Assembly (NCBI GenBank): GCA_021777535.1
Contig: JAJYDN010000024.1
Span: 1 to 32,835, forward strand
Direction of reading: 5' to 3'
DNA from: Pseudomonadota bacterium
Lineage (GTDB): Bacteria; Pseudomonadota; Gammaproteobacteria; Acidiferrobacterales; Acidiferrobacteraceae
DNA: 32,835 nt
Each line of letters starts with the position of its first letter. The first letter of the stretch is position 1. Made by a program: the position numbers and the translations under genes. Below the pieces are notes generated by a model that worked only from the letters and a program-made list of their open reading frames with translations, did no database searches and was not told the DNA's origin. Positions 1-10,085 of the stretch are shown piece after piece.

Positions 1-694
<694 letters not shown>

Positions 695-725
695 TCACGG
701 CCGCGCGCCGGCCACCGCGGCTTTT

Positions 726-747
726 GCAAAACGGCCCGCGGCGGGCC
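726..747 (-). terminator. Probable intrinsic terminator after lnt
   Basis: On the minus strand, GGCCCG-CCG-CGGGCC (733-747) forms a short GC-rich hairpin followed by GTTTTGC. It lies 43 bases after the lnt stop and would close the miaB-to-lnt operon. The T run is only four long, so efficiency is uncertain. Confidence 0.5.
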
Positions 748-789
748 ACCGAACCGGTGATCCCCGCACACCGCGGTCAACGGGGTGCC

Positions 790-2259
790 CTAGCGGACAG
801 GATGCCGGAGGCGGCGAATGGCGCCCGCCAGGACAATGAGGCAGGCCACGGCGGCGATGGGCATGTGACCATAGCGGTCATACGGCGTAAGGCCCGTGTA
901 CGGCTGTACGACTGCCGTCAGGACGCCTGGCCGAAAAGGCGCCAGACGGGCGGCCACCATGCCTTTGTGGTCTATCACGGCCGTCACGCCGTCATTCGTG
1001 GCAACCACCAGATCGCGTCCGGCCTCGGCCGCGCGCAGGCGGGCAATCTGCAACTGCTGGACCGCTTCGTTCGAATGGCCGTACCAGGAGTCGTCGCTCA
1101 CGTTGGCAAGGACGGTCGCCGCCGGCAACTCCTCGGTTACCAGCGCGCCGTAGGCGATTTCGTAACAGATGGTCATGCCGATGCGCGCACCGTGAACGGC
1201 GAGCGCGCGCTCCCGATGCGCCCACGGCGTAAAACCGGACATCGGGATATGGAGGACATCCAGAATGGGGCCCAGCACCGAAGGCCACGGCAGATACTCC
1301 CCGAAAGGAACCAGATGCTGTTTCCGGTAGAAACCGTCGTGGCGGCCGATACTCATGACCGCGTTATAGATGGGGGCATCCCCCCAGGCATTACCCTCGA
1401 CCACGCCGAGCAGGAAATGCCGATGCTCACGCGCGGCCATCGCCTGTATCCGCGGCACGAAGGCATGCCGCAATTGATGCGTATAGCCCGGCACCGCCGT
1501 TTCCGGCCAAACCACGAGCCGCCCGAACGCCTGCCCGGTCAGACGCAGGTAGCGACTGATGATATCCCGCTCGCTGGCCGCATCCCACTTGATCACCGGT
1601 GACACGTCACCCTGTACCAGTGAAACGGTAAGGGGCGCGCCGGCCTTGCGCACCGGATGCACATGAGCGAGTTCGGGTGTCGAGAGCAACAGCGCGAGGA
1701 ACAGCAGGACGGGCGACCACGGCCGCACCCGGACCTCTGCCATCATGGCCCCCATCAAGGCCATCAGAAAGCCCAGTCCAAGCACCCCGATCACCGGAGC
1801 CCAGGCCAGCAGGGGACTGCGGTCGAGACTGTAGCCGAGATCGAGCCACGGGAAGCCGGTCAGGAGAAAACCGCGCACCCATTCGCCCATCGTCCACAGG
1901 GAGGCGAAGAGCCACGGATCCAGTGCGCCGCGCCCGCGCAGGTGGGCGAACAGAGAACCGGCCACCGCCGGATAGGCAGCGAGGATCGCGATGAAACACG
2001 CGGTACCCAACAACGCCACGCCGGGCGGTGCCCCGCCGAAACGCACCAGCGTGAGATAGATCCAGGATACGCCGACCGCAAACAGTCCCACGCCGAACAG
2101 GAATCCGCGCCAGGCGCAGCGCCCGGGCGAATCCTGCCGCCACAGCCAGTAGAGGATCGCCATGCACACCGGCGCAAGCCACCATTGGCCAAATGGCGCA
2201 AAGGCGAAATCAAGCCCGGCGCCGGCCGCAAGCGCCAGCGCATCCAGGCCCGCCGCCAC
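790..2259 (-). CDS. lnt: Apolipoprotein N-acyltransferase
   Basis: Integral inner-membrane enzyme that adds the third acyl chain to the N-terminal cysteine of lipoproteins, the last step of lipoprotein maturation. The N-terminal half has several hydrophobic helices and the conserved FAPFG and GFPWLDLGYS motifs. The C-terminal half is a nitrilase-like periplasmic domain. The family's Glu-Lys-Cys triad is visible as E253 (VWPETAVPG), K313 (KQHLVPFGEYLPW) and C365 (MTICYEI). The length of 489 residues is normal. The GTG at 2259 is taken as start because TAAGG lies just upstream and it begins right after corC ends. A TTG at 2295, overlapping corC by 29 bases, would add MQKKAKWPAKAG, whose positive charges suit an inside N-terminus, so the start is uncertain. 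An open frame further upstream (to 2394) only overlaps corC. Confidence 0.96.
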   Translation of the reverse strand: MAAGLDALALAAGAGLDFAFAPFGQWWLAPVCMAILYWLWRQDSPGRCAWRGFLFGVGLFAVGVSWIYLTLVRFGGAPPGVALLGTACFIAILAAYPAVAGSLFAHLRGRGALDPWLFASLWTMGEWVRGFLLTGFPWLDLGYSLDRSPLLAWAPVIGVLGLGFLMALMGAMMAEVRVRPWSPVLLFLALLLSTPELAHVHPVRKAGAPLTVSLVQGDVSPVIKWDAASERDIISRYLRLTGQAFGRLVVWPETAVPGYTHQLRHAFVPRIQAMAAREHRHFLLGVVEGNAWGDAPIYNAVMSIGRHDGFYRKQHLVPFGEYLPWPSVLGPILDVLHIPMSGFTPWAHRERALAVHGARIGMTICYEIAYGALVTEELPAATVLANVSDDSWYGHSNEAVQQLQIARLRAAEAGRDLVVATNDGVTAVIDHKGMVAARLAPFRPGVLTAVVQPYTGLTPYDRYGHMPIAAVACLIVLAGAIRRLRHPVR

Positions 2260-2266
2260 CCCTGCC

Positions 2267-3130
2267 TTAGCCGGCCACTTGGCTTTCTTCTGCAACCGGA
2301 ACCACTTTGAGGAGATGAACCCGGCGGGAGTCTGCGCGCAGCACCTCGAATCGCATGCCGCCCACTTCGACACGTTCGCCACGCTTGGGCACACGCCCGA
2401 GCGCCGCCATCACAAGCCCCCCGATCGTGTCGACTTCCTCGCTTGCGTAGTGTGTACCGAAATACTCGTTGAATTCCCTGATCGGCGTGAGCGCCTTGGC
2501 GACGAATTCGTGCTCGGCACGCTGCATGATCATCACGTCGTCGACATCGAGATCGTGCTCGTCTTCGATCTCGCCGACGATCTGCTCGAGCACGTCCTCG
2601 ATGGTGACAAGCCCGGCAACGCCGCCGTATTCGTCGACCACGATCGCCATGTGGTTGCGGCTCGAACGGAAATCCCGCAAGAGCACGTCCAGACGCTTCG
2701 ATTCCGGAACAAAAACCGCAGGGCGCAGGAGATCATGGACATTGACCTGCCCATGGCGCTCCTTGTCGAAATAGCGCAGAAGATCCTTGGCGAGCAGGAT
2801 GCCGACGACCTTGTCCTTGTCCCCGTCGACCATGGGGAAGCGCGAATGGCCCGTCTGGATGACCCGCGGCAGATACTCCTCGGGCGCCTCGTCCTTGTCG
2901 ATGACGTCCATCTGCGCCCGCGGCACCATGATGTCGCGCACCCGCATCTCGGCCACCTGGAACACGCCTTCGATCATATCGAGCGCGTCGCTGCCGATCA
3001 GCCCGCGGTCGTGCGCCTCCCGCAGCATCTCCATGAGCGCGCCCCGATCTTCCGGCGCACCCCATAACACATGCCCTATTCGATCGAGAAAAGAACGCCC
3101 CGATCCGTGTCCGTGTTCGTCTTGACTCAT
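2267..3130 (-). CDS. corC: CorC/YbeX family CBS-domain protein
   Basis: Cytoplasmic 287-residue protein of the CorC/HlyC family, historically linked to magnesium and cobalt efflux and, as YbeX, to ribosome metabolism together with YbeY. After an acidic, variable N-terminus come two CBS domains, starting near VRDIMVPRAQMDVID and after LLRPAVFVPESKRLD, with VVDEYGGVAGLVTIED marking the second. A C-terminal CorC_HlyC domain contains DTIGGLVMAALGRVPKRGE. No membrane segment is present, so this is the short soluble type. Its ATG overlaps the ybeY stop by four bases (ATGA), implying translational coupling, and its stop is followed within a few bases by lnt. The order ybeY-corC-lnt matches E. coli. 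Confidence 0.95.
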   Translation of the reverse strand: MSQDEHGHGSGRSFLDRIGHVLWGAPEDRGALMEMLREAHDRGLIGSDALDMIEGVFQVAEMRVRDIMVPRAQMDVIDKDEAPEEYLPRVIQTGHSRFPMVDGDKDKVVGILLAKDLLRYFDKERHGQVNVHDLLRPAVFVPESKRLDVLLRDFRSSRNHMAIVVDEYGGVAGLVTIEDVLEQIVGEIEDEHDLDVDDVMIMQRAEHEFVAKALTPIREFNEYFGTHYASEEVDTIGGLVMAALGRVPKRGERVEVGGMRFEVLRADSRRVHLLKVVPVAEESQVAG

Positions 3131-3576
3131 AGCCCGCGATAAGGGTCCGGGAAACCGAGGTCCTTCATGACCCGGCTCTCCAGCCTTTCCATGACAGCGG
3201 CGTCTTCATCATGCACATGATCGTAGCCGCGAAGATGCATTATACCGTGAATCACCATATGCGCCCAATGCGCCTCGGCCCGGATGGCGCCCGATCGCGC
3301 CTCATCCTCCACGACCGGCCCGCAGATCACCAAGTCTCCCAGAAATCGCGTCCGGCCGCCGCTGTCACCGTACGGAAAAGACAACACGTTGGTGGGACCG
3401 CGCTTTTGCCGATAGTGACCGTTCAGTTCGGCACTCTCGGCAGCCGCCACGATGCGCACGCCCAGGCGGACCGTGCCGGTCATGTCGGCCAGTGCCGCGC
3501 GCGCAAAGCGGACCAGCCGCCGCCGTGGCGGCCAGGGACCCTCCCAGGCCACCTGCAGATCCAGGAAGAGCCGCAC
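3127..3576 (-). CDS. ybeY: Endoribonuclease YbeY (rRNA maturation factor)
   Basis: Zinc-dependent single-strand endoribonuclease involved in 16S rRNA 3'-end maturation and ribosome quality control. The 149-residue product has the diagnostic three-histidine metal site in HMVIHGIMHLRGYDHVHDED (pattern H-x3-H-x5-H), and upstream the family sequence RGPTNVLSFPYG. The start is a GTG that shares one base with the phoH stop (TAGTG), and the stop overlaps the corC start, so it is translated as the middle of a coupled phoH-ybeY-corC set. No atypical residues were seen. Confidence 0.96.
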   Translation of the reverse strand: MRLFLDLQVAWEGPWPPRRRLVRFARAALADMTGTVRLGVRIVAAAESAELNGHYRQKRGPTNVLSFPYGDSGGRTRFLGDLVICGPVVEDEARSGAIRAEAHWAHMVIHGIMHLRGYDHVHDEDAAVMERLESRVMKDLGFPDPYRGL

Positions 3577-4535
3577 TACTGGCTCTGCTCGTGCGCCTCG
3601 TACGCCTCGACGATGCGTTGCACGAGCGGATGGCGCACGACGTCATCGCTTGAAAAATGGGTGACGGCTATGCCCTCGACGCCGTCGAGAATCCGCAGCG
3701 CCTGCCGCAGGCCCGACAACTCCACACGCGGCAGATCGATCTGTGTGACATCGCCTGTAATAACGGCCGTTGCCCCGAATCCAAGGCGCGTAAGGAACAT
3801 CTTCATCTGCTCGGCCGTGGTGTTTTGCGCCTCGTCCAGGATGATGAAGGACTCGTTCAGCGTGCGGCCGCGCATGAAAGCGAGCGGCGCCACCTCAATG
3901 ACGCCCTTTTCGATCAACCGCGTGACCCGCTCCGGGCCGAGCATGTCATGCAGGGCATCATAGAGCGGGCGCAGATACGGATCGACCTTCTGCTCAAGAT
4001 CCCCCGGCAGAAAGCCGAGGCGCTCACCGGCCTCGACCGCCGGACGGGCCAGCACGATGCGGTTTGCCCGCCCACTCTCCAGCGCCTCGACGGCACAGGC
4101 CACGGCAAGATAGGTCTTCCCGGTGCCGGCCGGCCCCACGCCAAAGGTGACATCGTGCATGAGGATCTGCGCGATATAGCGCCTCTGGGCCTCAGTCCGT
4201 CCGTGCACGCGCTGCTTCGGCGTGCGCAATTCCGTGGGCGCGTCGATCGCACTCGGCAGGCGGGATACTTCCTTCAAGGCCATGTTTACCCCCGATGGTG
4301 TCAGGCTGTCTTCGTGTTCGGCTGCGTCGTAGAGCGCCGTGATGAGACGCTGTGCGTGCTGCACCCGCTCATGGTGACCGGTGATGCGGAACTGATTGCC
4401 GCGATTGGCGATTTCGACCCCGAGCGTGCCCTCGATCTGACGCAGATTCTCGTCGAGTTGTCCGCACAAGGCAGCGAGCCGCTGGTTATCAGGGGGGAGG
4501 AGACTGAATTGAACGGCGCGTGGTTTAGGGCTCAA
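3576..4535 (-). CDS. phoH: PhoH-like ATPase (YbeZ)
   Basis: P-loop ATPase of the PhoH/YbeZ family, a partner of YbeY thought to act in RNA metabolism. The 319-residue protein has an N-terminal KH-like part (to about residue 80) followed by the PhoH ATPase domain. Walker A is GPAGTGKT with Lys140 and Walker B is FIILDEAQN, then [21 protein letters not shown]. The start is a TTG only three bases after the miaB stop. No better ATG exists before the conserved region, and [12 protein letters not shown] fits as a family N-terminus, so expression probably depends on coupling to miaB translation. The stop overlaps the GTG of ybeY by one base. Confidence 0.95.
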   Translation of the reverse strand: MSPKPRAVQFSLLPPDNQRLAALCGQLDENLRQIEGTLGVEIANRGNQFRITGHHERVQHAQRLITALYDAAEHEDSLTPSGVNMALKEVSRLPSAIDAPTELRTPKQRVHGRTEAQRRYIAQILMHDVTFGVGPAGTGKTYLAVACAVEALESGRANRIVLARPAVEAGERLGFLPGDLEQKVDPYLRPLYDALHDMLGPERVTRLIEKGVIEVAPLAFMRGRTLNESFIILDEAQNTTAEQMKMFLTRLGFGATAVITGDVTQIDLPRVELSGLRQALRILDGVEGIAVTHFSSDDVVRHPLVQRIVEAYEAHEQSQ

Positions 4536-4538
4536 TGG

Positions 4539-5918
4539 TTATGAATACCTCTCTGTTACAGTATAGTCTATCCGCAAACGTGACGGCTCTTCCAGATCCA
4601 GAAGCTCGCCGCGCAACGAGTTGGGCCTGGCCTCCAGGATGCGCACGGCGGCGAACCGGCCCACGAGCCCCGTACGGCCTGCCGCGGGGAAGTTGACCAC
4701 GCGATTGTTCTCCGTGCGCCCGGAAAGGTCGCCGCGCCCGCGTGGTGCCTCCCGGTCGATGAGAATACGCTGCACCGTGCCTATCATGGCCTCGCTGATA
4801 TGACGCGCATGCGTCAGATTCACCGCCTGCAGGCGCGCAAGCCGCCGCTCCTTCACATCCGCCGGCACATCATCGGCCAGCGCCGCCGCTGGCGTCCCGG
4901 GCCGCGCGCTGTAGGCGAAACTGTAGGAAAGATCGAAGCGCATCTCGTCGATCAGCGCCATCGTCGCGTCGAAATCGTCCGCGGTCTCGCCCGGAAAGCC
5001 GACGATGAAATCCGTCGAGATGCTGATATCCCGCCGCGCAAGGCGCAGGCGGGCGATCTTCGCCTTGTACTCCTCGACCGTATGGCCCCGCTTCATGCGC
5101 TCGAGCACGTCATTCGAGCCGCTCTGGACCGGTAAATGGAGGTGACCGACCAGTTTATCAAGGTGCGCAAAGGCATCGATCAGCCGGTCACCGAACGCAA
5201 GCGGGTGCGAGGTCGTGAACCGCAGGCGGCCGATGCCCTCCAGACACGACAGATACTCGAGGAGCTCGGCGAGATCAGCCATCCTCCCGTCGTGACGGCG
5301 GCCCTGATAGGCGTTGACGTTCTGGCCCAGAAGGGTGATTTCGCGCACCCCCTGACCGGCAAGCACCGCGGCCTCCGCAAGGACATCATCGAAAGGCCGG
5401 CTGAATTCGTTGCCGCGCGTATAGGGCACCACACAGAAACTGCAATACTTGCTGCAGCCCTCCATGATCGACAGGAAGGCCCGCGGACCTTCGGCGCGCG
5501 GCATGGGGAGATTGTCGAATTTCTCGATCTCCAGAAAGCGCAGGTCGATGGCGGCCTGCCTTCGCTGCGCGGCATGCAAAAGCGCGGGCACCTCGTGCAG
5601 GGTCTGGGGGCCAAACACCAGATCCACATAGGGGGCGCGGCGCTGAATGTCTTCGCCCTCCTGGCTTGCGACGCAACCGCCGACACCGATCAGGACCTCG
5701 GGCCGGAGGCGCTTCCATTCATGGAGCCGCCCCAGATCGGAAAAGAGCTTCTCGGAGGCCTTCTCCCGGATCGAACAGCTGTTTATGAGCAGGACATCCG
5801 CTCCGTCGGGTTTTGGAACACGCAGGAGTCCATGACTTTCGCGGAGAAGATCGGCCAGGCGGGATGAATCGTACTCGTTCATCTGGCAGCCGTAGGTCTT
5901 GATGTAGACGGTGCGCAT
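4539..5918 (-). CDS. miaB: tRNA-2-methylthio-N6-dimethylallyladenosine synthase
   Basis: Radical-SAM methylthiotransferase that converts i6A37 to ms2i6A37 in tRNAs reading UNN codons. The N-terminal UPF0004 domain carries the cysteines of the auxiliary iron-sulfur cluster in [26 protein letters not shown] and [12 protein letters not shown]. The radical-SAM domain has the CxxxCxxC motif in [17 protein letters not shown]-terminal TRAM domain follows (from about [15 protein letters not shown]). The ATG at 5918 ([10 protein letters not shown]) matches the family start and has GGTAGG nine bases upstream. The frame stays open further upstream to 6074, but that stretch is low-complexity and overlaps the neighbouring gene. 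The product is 459 residues, a normal length. First gene of the miaB-phoH-ybeY-corC-lnt set. Confidence 0.97.
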   Translation of the reverse strand: MRTVYIKTYGCQMNEYDSSRLADLLRESHGLLRVPKPDGADVLLINSCSIREKASEKLFSDLGRLHEWKRLRPEVLIGVGGCVASQEGEDIQRRAPYVDLVFGPQTLHEVPALLHAAQRRQAAIDLRFLEIEKFDNLPMPRAEGPRAFLSIMEGCSKYCSFCVVPYTRGNEFSRPFDDVLAEAAVLAGQGVREITLLGQNVNAYQGRRHDGRMADLAELLEYLSCLEGIGRLRFTTSHPLAFGDRLIDAFAHLDKLVGHLHLPVQSGSNDVLERMKRGHTVEEYKAKIARLRLARRDISISTDFIVGFPGETADDFDATMALIDEMRFDLSYSFAYSARPGTPAAALADDVPADVKERRLARLQAVNLTHARHISEAMIGTVQRILIDREAPRGRGDLSGRTENNRVVNFPAAGRTGLVGRFAAVRILEARPNSLRGELLDLEEPSRLRIDYTVTERYS

Positions 5919-5963
5919 TACCGGCATCCTACCACACCTGCCGCCCACTTTTGAGCGGGCCGC

Positions 5964-6009
5964 AGACGGGCGGCCGAGGCCGCCTGGCGGCCGCAAGGAA
6001 GACCCGTCT
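5964..6009. repeat. Nested inverted repeat between aminotransferase gene and miaB
   Basis: Outer arms AGACGGG (5964-5970) and CCCGTCT (6003-6009) enclose an inner GC palindrome GGCCGCC-T-GGCGGCC (5978-5992). It could fold into a stable structure in RNA of either strand. No T run follows on the minus strand, so it is not a classical terminator. It may limit transcription or stabilise the 3' end of the upstream transcript. Confidence 0.5.
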
Positions 6010-6012
6010 CCT

Positions 6013-7146
6013 CTATGGCCGGTAGCCCTGGGCGGCCAGCGCCGCGCGCAGGCCATCGAGACAAAGGGCGACATTGCGGCGGTTGCTGCCCTGCCCCATC
6101 AATCCGATACGCCAGATCTTGCCCGCCAGCTCACCGAGCCCCGCGCCGATCTCGATGCCAAACCGCTCGAGCAGGTCGGCACGGACGCGTGCCTCATCGA
6201 TGCCGGCCGGAACCAGCACGCTGTTTAGCTGGGGCAAACGGATGGCCGCCGGCACCGCCATCTCCAGCCCAAGACCCGCGAGGCCGGCAACGAGCTCTTC
6301 GTGATTTTGGCGATGGCGCGCAAACGAGCCCTCCAGACCCTCTTCCTGCAGCATGACGAGGGCCTCGTGCAGGGCGTACAGGAGATTGACCGGGGCCGTA
6401 TGGTGATAGGTCCGCTTGCCCGTCCCCCAATAGCTCATGAGCAGACTCAGATCCAGAAACCACGTATGCGGCTTCCCGCGCCGCCCCTTCACCTTTTCGA
6501 GCGCACGCTCGTTTAGCGTAAGAGGCGAAAGCCCGGGCGGACACGACAGGCATTTTTGCGTGCCGGCATACACCGCATCGAGCCCCCAGGCGTCGGTCTC
6601 CACGGGCACGCCGCCGATCGCGGTCACGGTATCCGCGAGCACCAGCGCACCGGCGCGATGCGCCACATCGGCTATCGCCTGCGCATCCGACAGCACACCG
6701 GTGGAGGTTTCGGCGTGAACGAAGGCCACGAGCTTCGTGTCCGGATTCTTGCGCAGCGCATCCGCGAGCCTGTCGGGATCGACGGCTTCGCCAAACGCAT
6801 TGTCGACCAGCACGGCCGTGCCGCCGACCCGGCCGACGATATCCGCCATCCGCGCCCCGAACACGCCATTACGGCAAACGACGACCTTGTCGCCGGGCTC
6901 CACCAGATTGGCAAGCGACGCTTCCATGCCGGCGGATCCCGGGGCCGAGATCGGCAATGTCACGTTGTTGCGCGTCCTGAAGACGTACTGCAATGACGCC
7001 TTCACTTCCTCCATCATGCCAACAAAGGCGGGATCGAGATGACCGATGGTCGGCTGGGCCATGGCAAGCAACACGCGCGGCGGTACGTCCGAGGGGCCGG
7101 GGCCCAGCAGAACGCGCGGCGGGGGCGTAAAGCGGGATGTCTTCAT
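6013..7146 (-). CDS. Class V aminotransferase, serine/alanine-glyoxylate type
   Basis: PLP-dependent enzyme of the class V (AGXT-like) family that moves an amino group from serine or alanine to glyoxylate, forming glycine. The 377-residue sequence opens with the family phrase [14 protein letters not shown] and contains [17 protein letters not shown] near the PLP phosphate site. [20 protein letters not shown] includes the cofactor aspartate, and [14 protein letters not shown] includes the Schiff-base lysine. Glycolate oxidase, which makes glyoxylate, is encoded just to the right. The pair therefore suggests a glycolate-to-glycine salvage route. Substrate (serine versus alanine) cannot be fixed from sequence alone. 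The ribosome binding site is weak. Confidence 0.88.
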   Translation of the reverse strand: MKTSRFTPPPRVLLGPGPSDVPPRVLLAMAQPTIGHLDPAFVGMMEEVKASLQYVFRTRNNVTLPISAPGSAGMEASLANLVEPGDKVVVCRNGVFGARMADIVGRVGGTAVLVDNAFGEAVDPDRLADALRKNPDTKLVAFVHAETSTGVLSDAQAIADVAHRAGALVLADTVTAIGGVPVETDAWGLDAVYAGTQKCLSCPPGLSPLTLNERALEKVKGRRGKPHTWFLDLSLLMSYWGTGKRTYHHTAPVNLLYALHEALVMLQEEGLEGSFARHRQNHEELVAGLAGLGLEMAVPAAIRLPQLNSVLVPAGIDEARVRADLLERFGIEIGAGLGELAGKIWRIGLMGQGSNRRNVALCLDGLRAALAAQGYRP

Positions 7147-7183
7147 GGGCCGAGTATGCCGTGACCCCTGGCGCTCCGCAACG

Positions 7184-7762
7184 TCAGGGCGTATCGAGCT
7201 TCACCGTCTGAAATTCGAGAGGCGCACCCGTGCCCGTATCGAAGTCGACGGCGGCCTCGAGTCCGGCGCGCGCGACCGCCTGCGCGTCGGCCGCGCTTTC
7301 GTAGACGGCGCGCATGGCGCCCAGCGCATACTGTTCGCCCGAACCGAACGCATAAAAGCGCGTGTACTCGAACACCGTGCGTCGCGCGCACACACCGAAA
7401 ATGCCATGCCGGTTGGCAAGCAAAAGGTTGACCTGCATCGACTCGAAGGCATCTTCTTCGCCGTCACCGTCGAGTTTGAGGAAATACCCTTCTTTCAGTG
7501 TGGCATGCAAATCGAGACTCGTCTTGTAGATGTCATTGGTGTCGCGGAACGAACGCCGGCAGCGGGTCTCCAGAAACACGTTGCGCAGCGCCATGTCCAT
7601 GGCGGCATGCCCGGTGGCCGCGATCCAGGTGCCATCCACCTCGATCAGCTTGCTCGCATTGCGGACGTAAGTGGCCGATTCCCGCTGGTCACCGTAGGTG
7701 CCGAGCGTATCGGCGGCGATGACGGCAGTGGAACCTTTCCTGACGACGACGATGGTGGTCAT
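7184..7762 (-). CDS. HslV-like Ntn-hydrolase (proteasome-fold peptidase)
   Basis: A 192-residue protein starting MTTIVVVRKGSTAVIAADT, closely parallel to HslV, whose mature form begins TTIVSVRR. After Met removal Thr1 would be the nucleophile. An aspartate sits at mature position 17 as in HslV, and the lysine of NASKLIEV (mature 37) aligns with HslV Lys33 after a small insertion. GTWIAATGH and FYAFGSGEQYALGAM also match the fold. The C-terminal half differs from true HslV and no hslU ATPase is seen here, so this is a relative with unknown partner and substrate rather than HslV itself. AGGA lies seven bases before the ATG. It is divergent from glcF and may share a transcript with the aminotransferase gene, 37 bases downstream. 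Confidence 0.75.
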   Translation of the reverse strand: MTTIVVVRKGSTAVIAADTLGTYGDQRESATYVRNASKLIEVDGTWIAATGHAAMDMALRNVFLETRCRRSFRDTNDIYKTSLDLHATLKEGYFLKLDGDGEEDAFESMQVNLLLANRHGIFGVCARRTVFEYTRFYAFGSGEQYALGAMRAVYESAADAQAVARAGLEAAVDFDTGTGAPLEFQTVKLDTP

Positions 7763-7808
7763 GATGCATCCTGGGTGACAAGCAGACGGGTCGCCGGTCG
7801 CGGCGATT

Positions 7809-7838
7809 TTGACGGGGCGGGCCGCAGCCCCTTAGTAT
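7809..7838 (+). promoter_or_regulatory. Candidate sigma-70 promoter for glcF
   Basis: TTGACG (7809-7814) and TAGTAT (7833-7838) are separated by 18 bases in the gap between the divergent peptidase gene and glcF. This would start transcription about 20 bases before the glcF ATG. It is a pattern match only. Confidence 0.4.
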
Positions 7839-7865
7839 GCGGCCAGTATAGAGGCCACACTACAC

Positions 7866-9053
7866 ATGAGCAATCCGTCACCGCCTCCTGGCATGCCGCG
7901 GGTCTTGCCGCGGATAGACGACCTGCTGCGGGCCTGCGTGCACTGCGGCTTCTGCAACGCGGCCTGCCCCACGTATCAGTTGTCGGGCGACGAACGCGAG
8001 GGTCCGCGCGGACGCCTCTATCTCGTCAAGGAGATCCTCGTCGACGGACGGGAAGCGCCTCTCGGCCCCCTTGAACACTGCCTCATGTGCCGCGCATGCG
8101 AAACGGCCTGCCCGGCGGGCATCCGCTATGGCGAGATCCTCGACTATGCGCGCGAGCAGACGAATGACCGGCGCTCATGGCGCGCGCGGTGGGCGGACCG
8201 GCTCCTCTACCGCGCACTGGACTCGCGCGCCCTCGTCCAGTCCGTAACCGGCTTTTTGCGCCGCACGCGCCGCCTGACACCGCGCGCAAGCAGCGGCATC
8301 GAGAAATCCCGGAACCTGCCATGGCCTGCGGTCCGCCACGCGCGCAAGGTGGGGCTTTTGCGCGGCTGCGTGCAGCCCCACATGAGGCCCGATCTCGACA
8401 ACAAGGCCGCCGTCATCCTCGATCACTGTGGCGTGAGCGCGATCCCCCTCGGACCGGCATGCTGCGGGGCATTACCCCACCATTTGCACCAGGTCGAGAC
8501 GGGGCGGCATCTGGCGAGACAGCGGCTCGACGAATGGCGGCCCGACTGGTTCGCCGTCACCAGCACGGCGACCGGTTGCGGCGCTTTCATGGCGGAATAT
8601 CCCCGCCTGCTGGATGACGACCGGGCACGCCCGTTCGCGGACAAGGTTACGGATATGGCAGCCCTCATAGACCCCGGCCGCCTGTCCCCGGTCACGCCGG
8701 AACGGCAAATGCGCATCGCGTTTCATGCACCCTGCAGCCTGCCGGCCGGCCCGCAAGGCCAGGAGCGCGTACAGGCCATCCTCCTTGCCCTCGGACACAC
8801 GCTGGTGCCCACGGACGCGCCGGCTCTCTGCTGCGGTTCGGCCGGTCCCTACGCACTGCGGTATCCGCGCTGGGCACAAGCGCTCGGCAACCGGAAATGG
8901 CAGGCCCTCACACGGCATGCGCCGCACCAGGTGGTAACCGCCAATATCGGCTGCCTGCGCCATCTCGCCGCGCGGGCGGACCGGCCCGTGCGCCACTGGA
9001 TCGATCTCGTCTACGAGGCGCTCACCACGCCGGGAACAGACGGCCACGGTTGA
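7866..9053 (+). CDS. glcF: Glycolate oxidase iron-sulfur subunit
   Basis: Electron-transfer subunit of glycolate dehydrogenase, which oxidises glycolate to glyoxylate with GlcD and GlcE at the membrane. Two 4Fe-4S motifs are clear: CVHCGFCNAACP near residue 19 and CLMCRACETACP near residue 77. The C-terminal half carries two CCG-type cysteine-rich domains, with GPACCGALPHH and later APCSLPAG followed by ALCCGSAGPY. The length of 395 residues is usual for GlcF. The start codon has only a weak GAGG upstream. The gene converges on glcE and their 3' ends overlap by 32 bases (9022-9053), so glcF is in opposite orientation to its partner genes, unlike the collinear glcDEF of E. coli. Confidence 0.94.
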   Translation: MSNPSPPPGMPRVLPRIDDLLRACVHCGFCNAACPTYQLSGDEREGPRGRLYLVKEILVDGREAPLGPLEHCLMCRACETACPAGIRYGEILDYAREQTNDRRSWRARWADRLLYRALDSRALVQSVTGFLRRTRRLTPRASSGIEKSRNLPWPAVRHARKVGLLRGCVQPHMRPDLDNKAAVILDHCGVSAIPLGPACCGALPHHLHQVETGRHLARQRLDEWRPDWFAVTSTATGCGAFMAEYPRLLDDDRARPFADKVTDMAALIDPGRLSPVTPERQMRIAFHAPCSLPAGPQGQERVQAILLALGHTLVPTDAPALCCGSAGPYALRYPRWAQALGNRKWQALTRHAPHQVVTANIGCLRHLAARADRPVRHWIDLVYEALTTPGTDGHG

Positions 9054-10074
9054 GCACATGGTGCGGATCCAGCGCACCCTTCAGACGCCCGAGAAGCGCC
9101 AGGGTGGCGATGGAGGACACCGGCCACACATCACCCCCGCGATCGGGCCCCTTCAGCCACACGGCCTGTCCGCCCCTGTCCGATGCAAACTGCCGCACGG
9201 TGGCTGCGGCCTCTGCCGTAGCCCAGAAACGCTGGGCGCCTCCCCAGTCGATGATCGACTCCGCAGGCCCCAGGGGCGTCGCCGGCGGCACCAGCACCCG
9301 CCAGAGCGCCACCGCAGGCGTCTGCAACCGCGCAAGGCGGAGGTCCCGCAGCGCATGAAACTCCCCGATCGGCGCAGCATCTCCCCCGATCTGGGCGGCG
9401 GCCCGCGCCACCAGCGCGCCGTCGCCACTCAATCGCACCCGCAAATGATCGCCGTAATAAGAGGCGCCGCTCAGCGGCAAGCGGCCGGACCAATGCAACA
9501 GCCGCGAGCAGGCCGCCGGCCAGTCGCAATGCAGGATGCGCACCGCCTCCTCCTCGGGGCGCGGCGCCAGCCGCAACGTCACATCCAGCAGGACACCCAG
9601 CGTTCCATAGGCGCCGACCATCAGCCGCGAAACGTCGAATCCGGCGACATTCTTCAGCACCTGGCCACCAAAGCGCAGCAACTGGCCGGTGCCCGTCACC
9701 ACGCGCACGCCGAGCACCGCATCCCGCAACGACCCGCGATAAGGCCGGCCCGGCCCGGTCAACCCCAGCGCCACGGCCCCGCCGATCGTCGAGCGCTGAT
9801 CGGCGCGGGGCAATTCCGCCAACAGCATCTGGCCATGCGCCGCGACTGCGGCTTCGATATCGGCAATCGGCGTGCCCGAACGGACCGTGATCACATACTC
9901 GCCTGGCTCGTAGCCGATGATCCCGCAATGTCCCGCGAGAGAGAGCGGCTCGCCGATTGGCGCGCGCCCGAAATCCCGGCGGCTGCCGCCGCCGACGACC
10001 TCGATCGGCGCATTGCGCTCGTAAGCAGACCGCACGCTCGCGCAGACTGATTCGGTCAGGTCGGCGTCGCCCAT
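9022..10074 (-). CDS. glcE: Glycolate oxidase FAD-binding subunit GlcE
   Basis: FAD-binding subunit of glycolate dehydrogenase. The 350-residue product has the PCMH-type FAD-binding fold, with IEVVGGGSRRDFGR, DQRSTIGGAVALGLTGPGRPY, SLRDAVLGVRVV and LKNVAGFDVSRLMVGAYGTLG. These correspond to the pyrophosphate and isoalloxazine contact regions of the family, and it ends with DPHHVLNRGRLFP. The chosen ATG at 10074 (MGDADLTES) is preceded by AGAGCGGGGG and lies 11 bases after the glcD stop. A longer open frame to 10263 would overlap glcD and is not needed. It is probably co-transcribed with glcD. Confidence 0.93.
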   Translation of the reverse strand: MGDADLTESVCASVRSAYERNAPIEVVGGGSRRDFGRAPIGEPLSLAGHCGIIGYEPGEYVITVRSGTPIADIEAAVAAHGQMLLAELPRADQRSTIGGAVALGLTGPGRPYRGSLRDAVLGVRVVTGTGQLLRFGGQVLKNVAGFDVSRLMVGAYGTLGVLLDVTLRLAPRPEEEAVRILHCDWPAACSRLLHWSGRLPLSGASYYGDHLRVRLSGDGALVARAAAQIGGDAAPIGEFHALRDLRLARLQTPAVALWRVLVPPATPLGPAESIIDWGGAQRFWATAEAAATVRQFASDRGGQAVWLKGPDRGGDVWPVSSIATLALLGRLKGALDPHHVLNRGRLFPAW

Positions 10075-10085
10075 GGGCCCCCGCT

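Noticed and set aside
724-1602. Long plus-strand open frame opposite lnt, and many similar long frames opposite core genes
   Set aside because: They are antisense to well-supported genes, have no family motifs, and arise from high GC content.
5919-6074. Longer miaB start at 6074
   Set aside because: The added 52 residues are low-complexity, overlap the aminotransferase gene, and are not part of MiaB proteins; the ATG at 5918 fits with a ribosome binding site.
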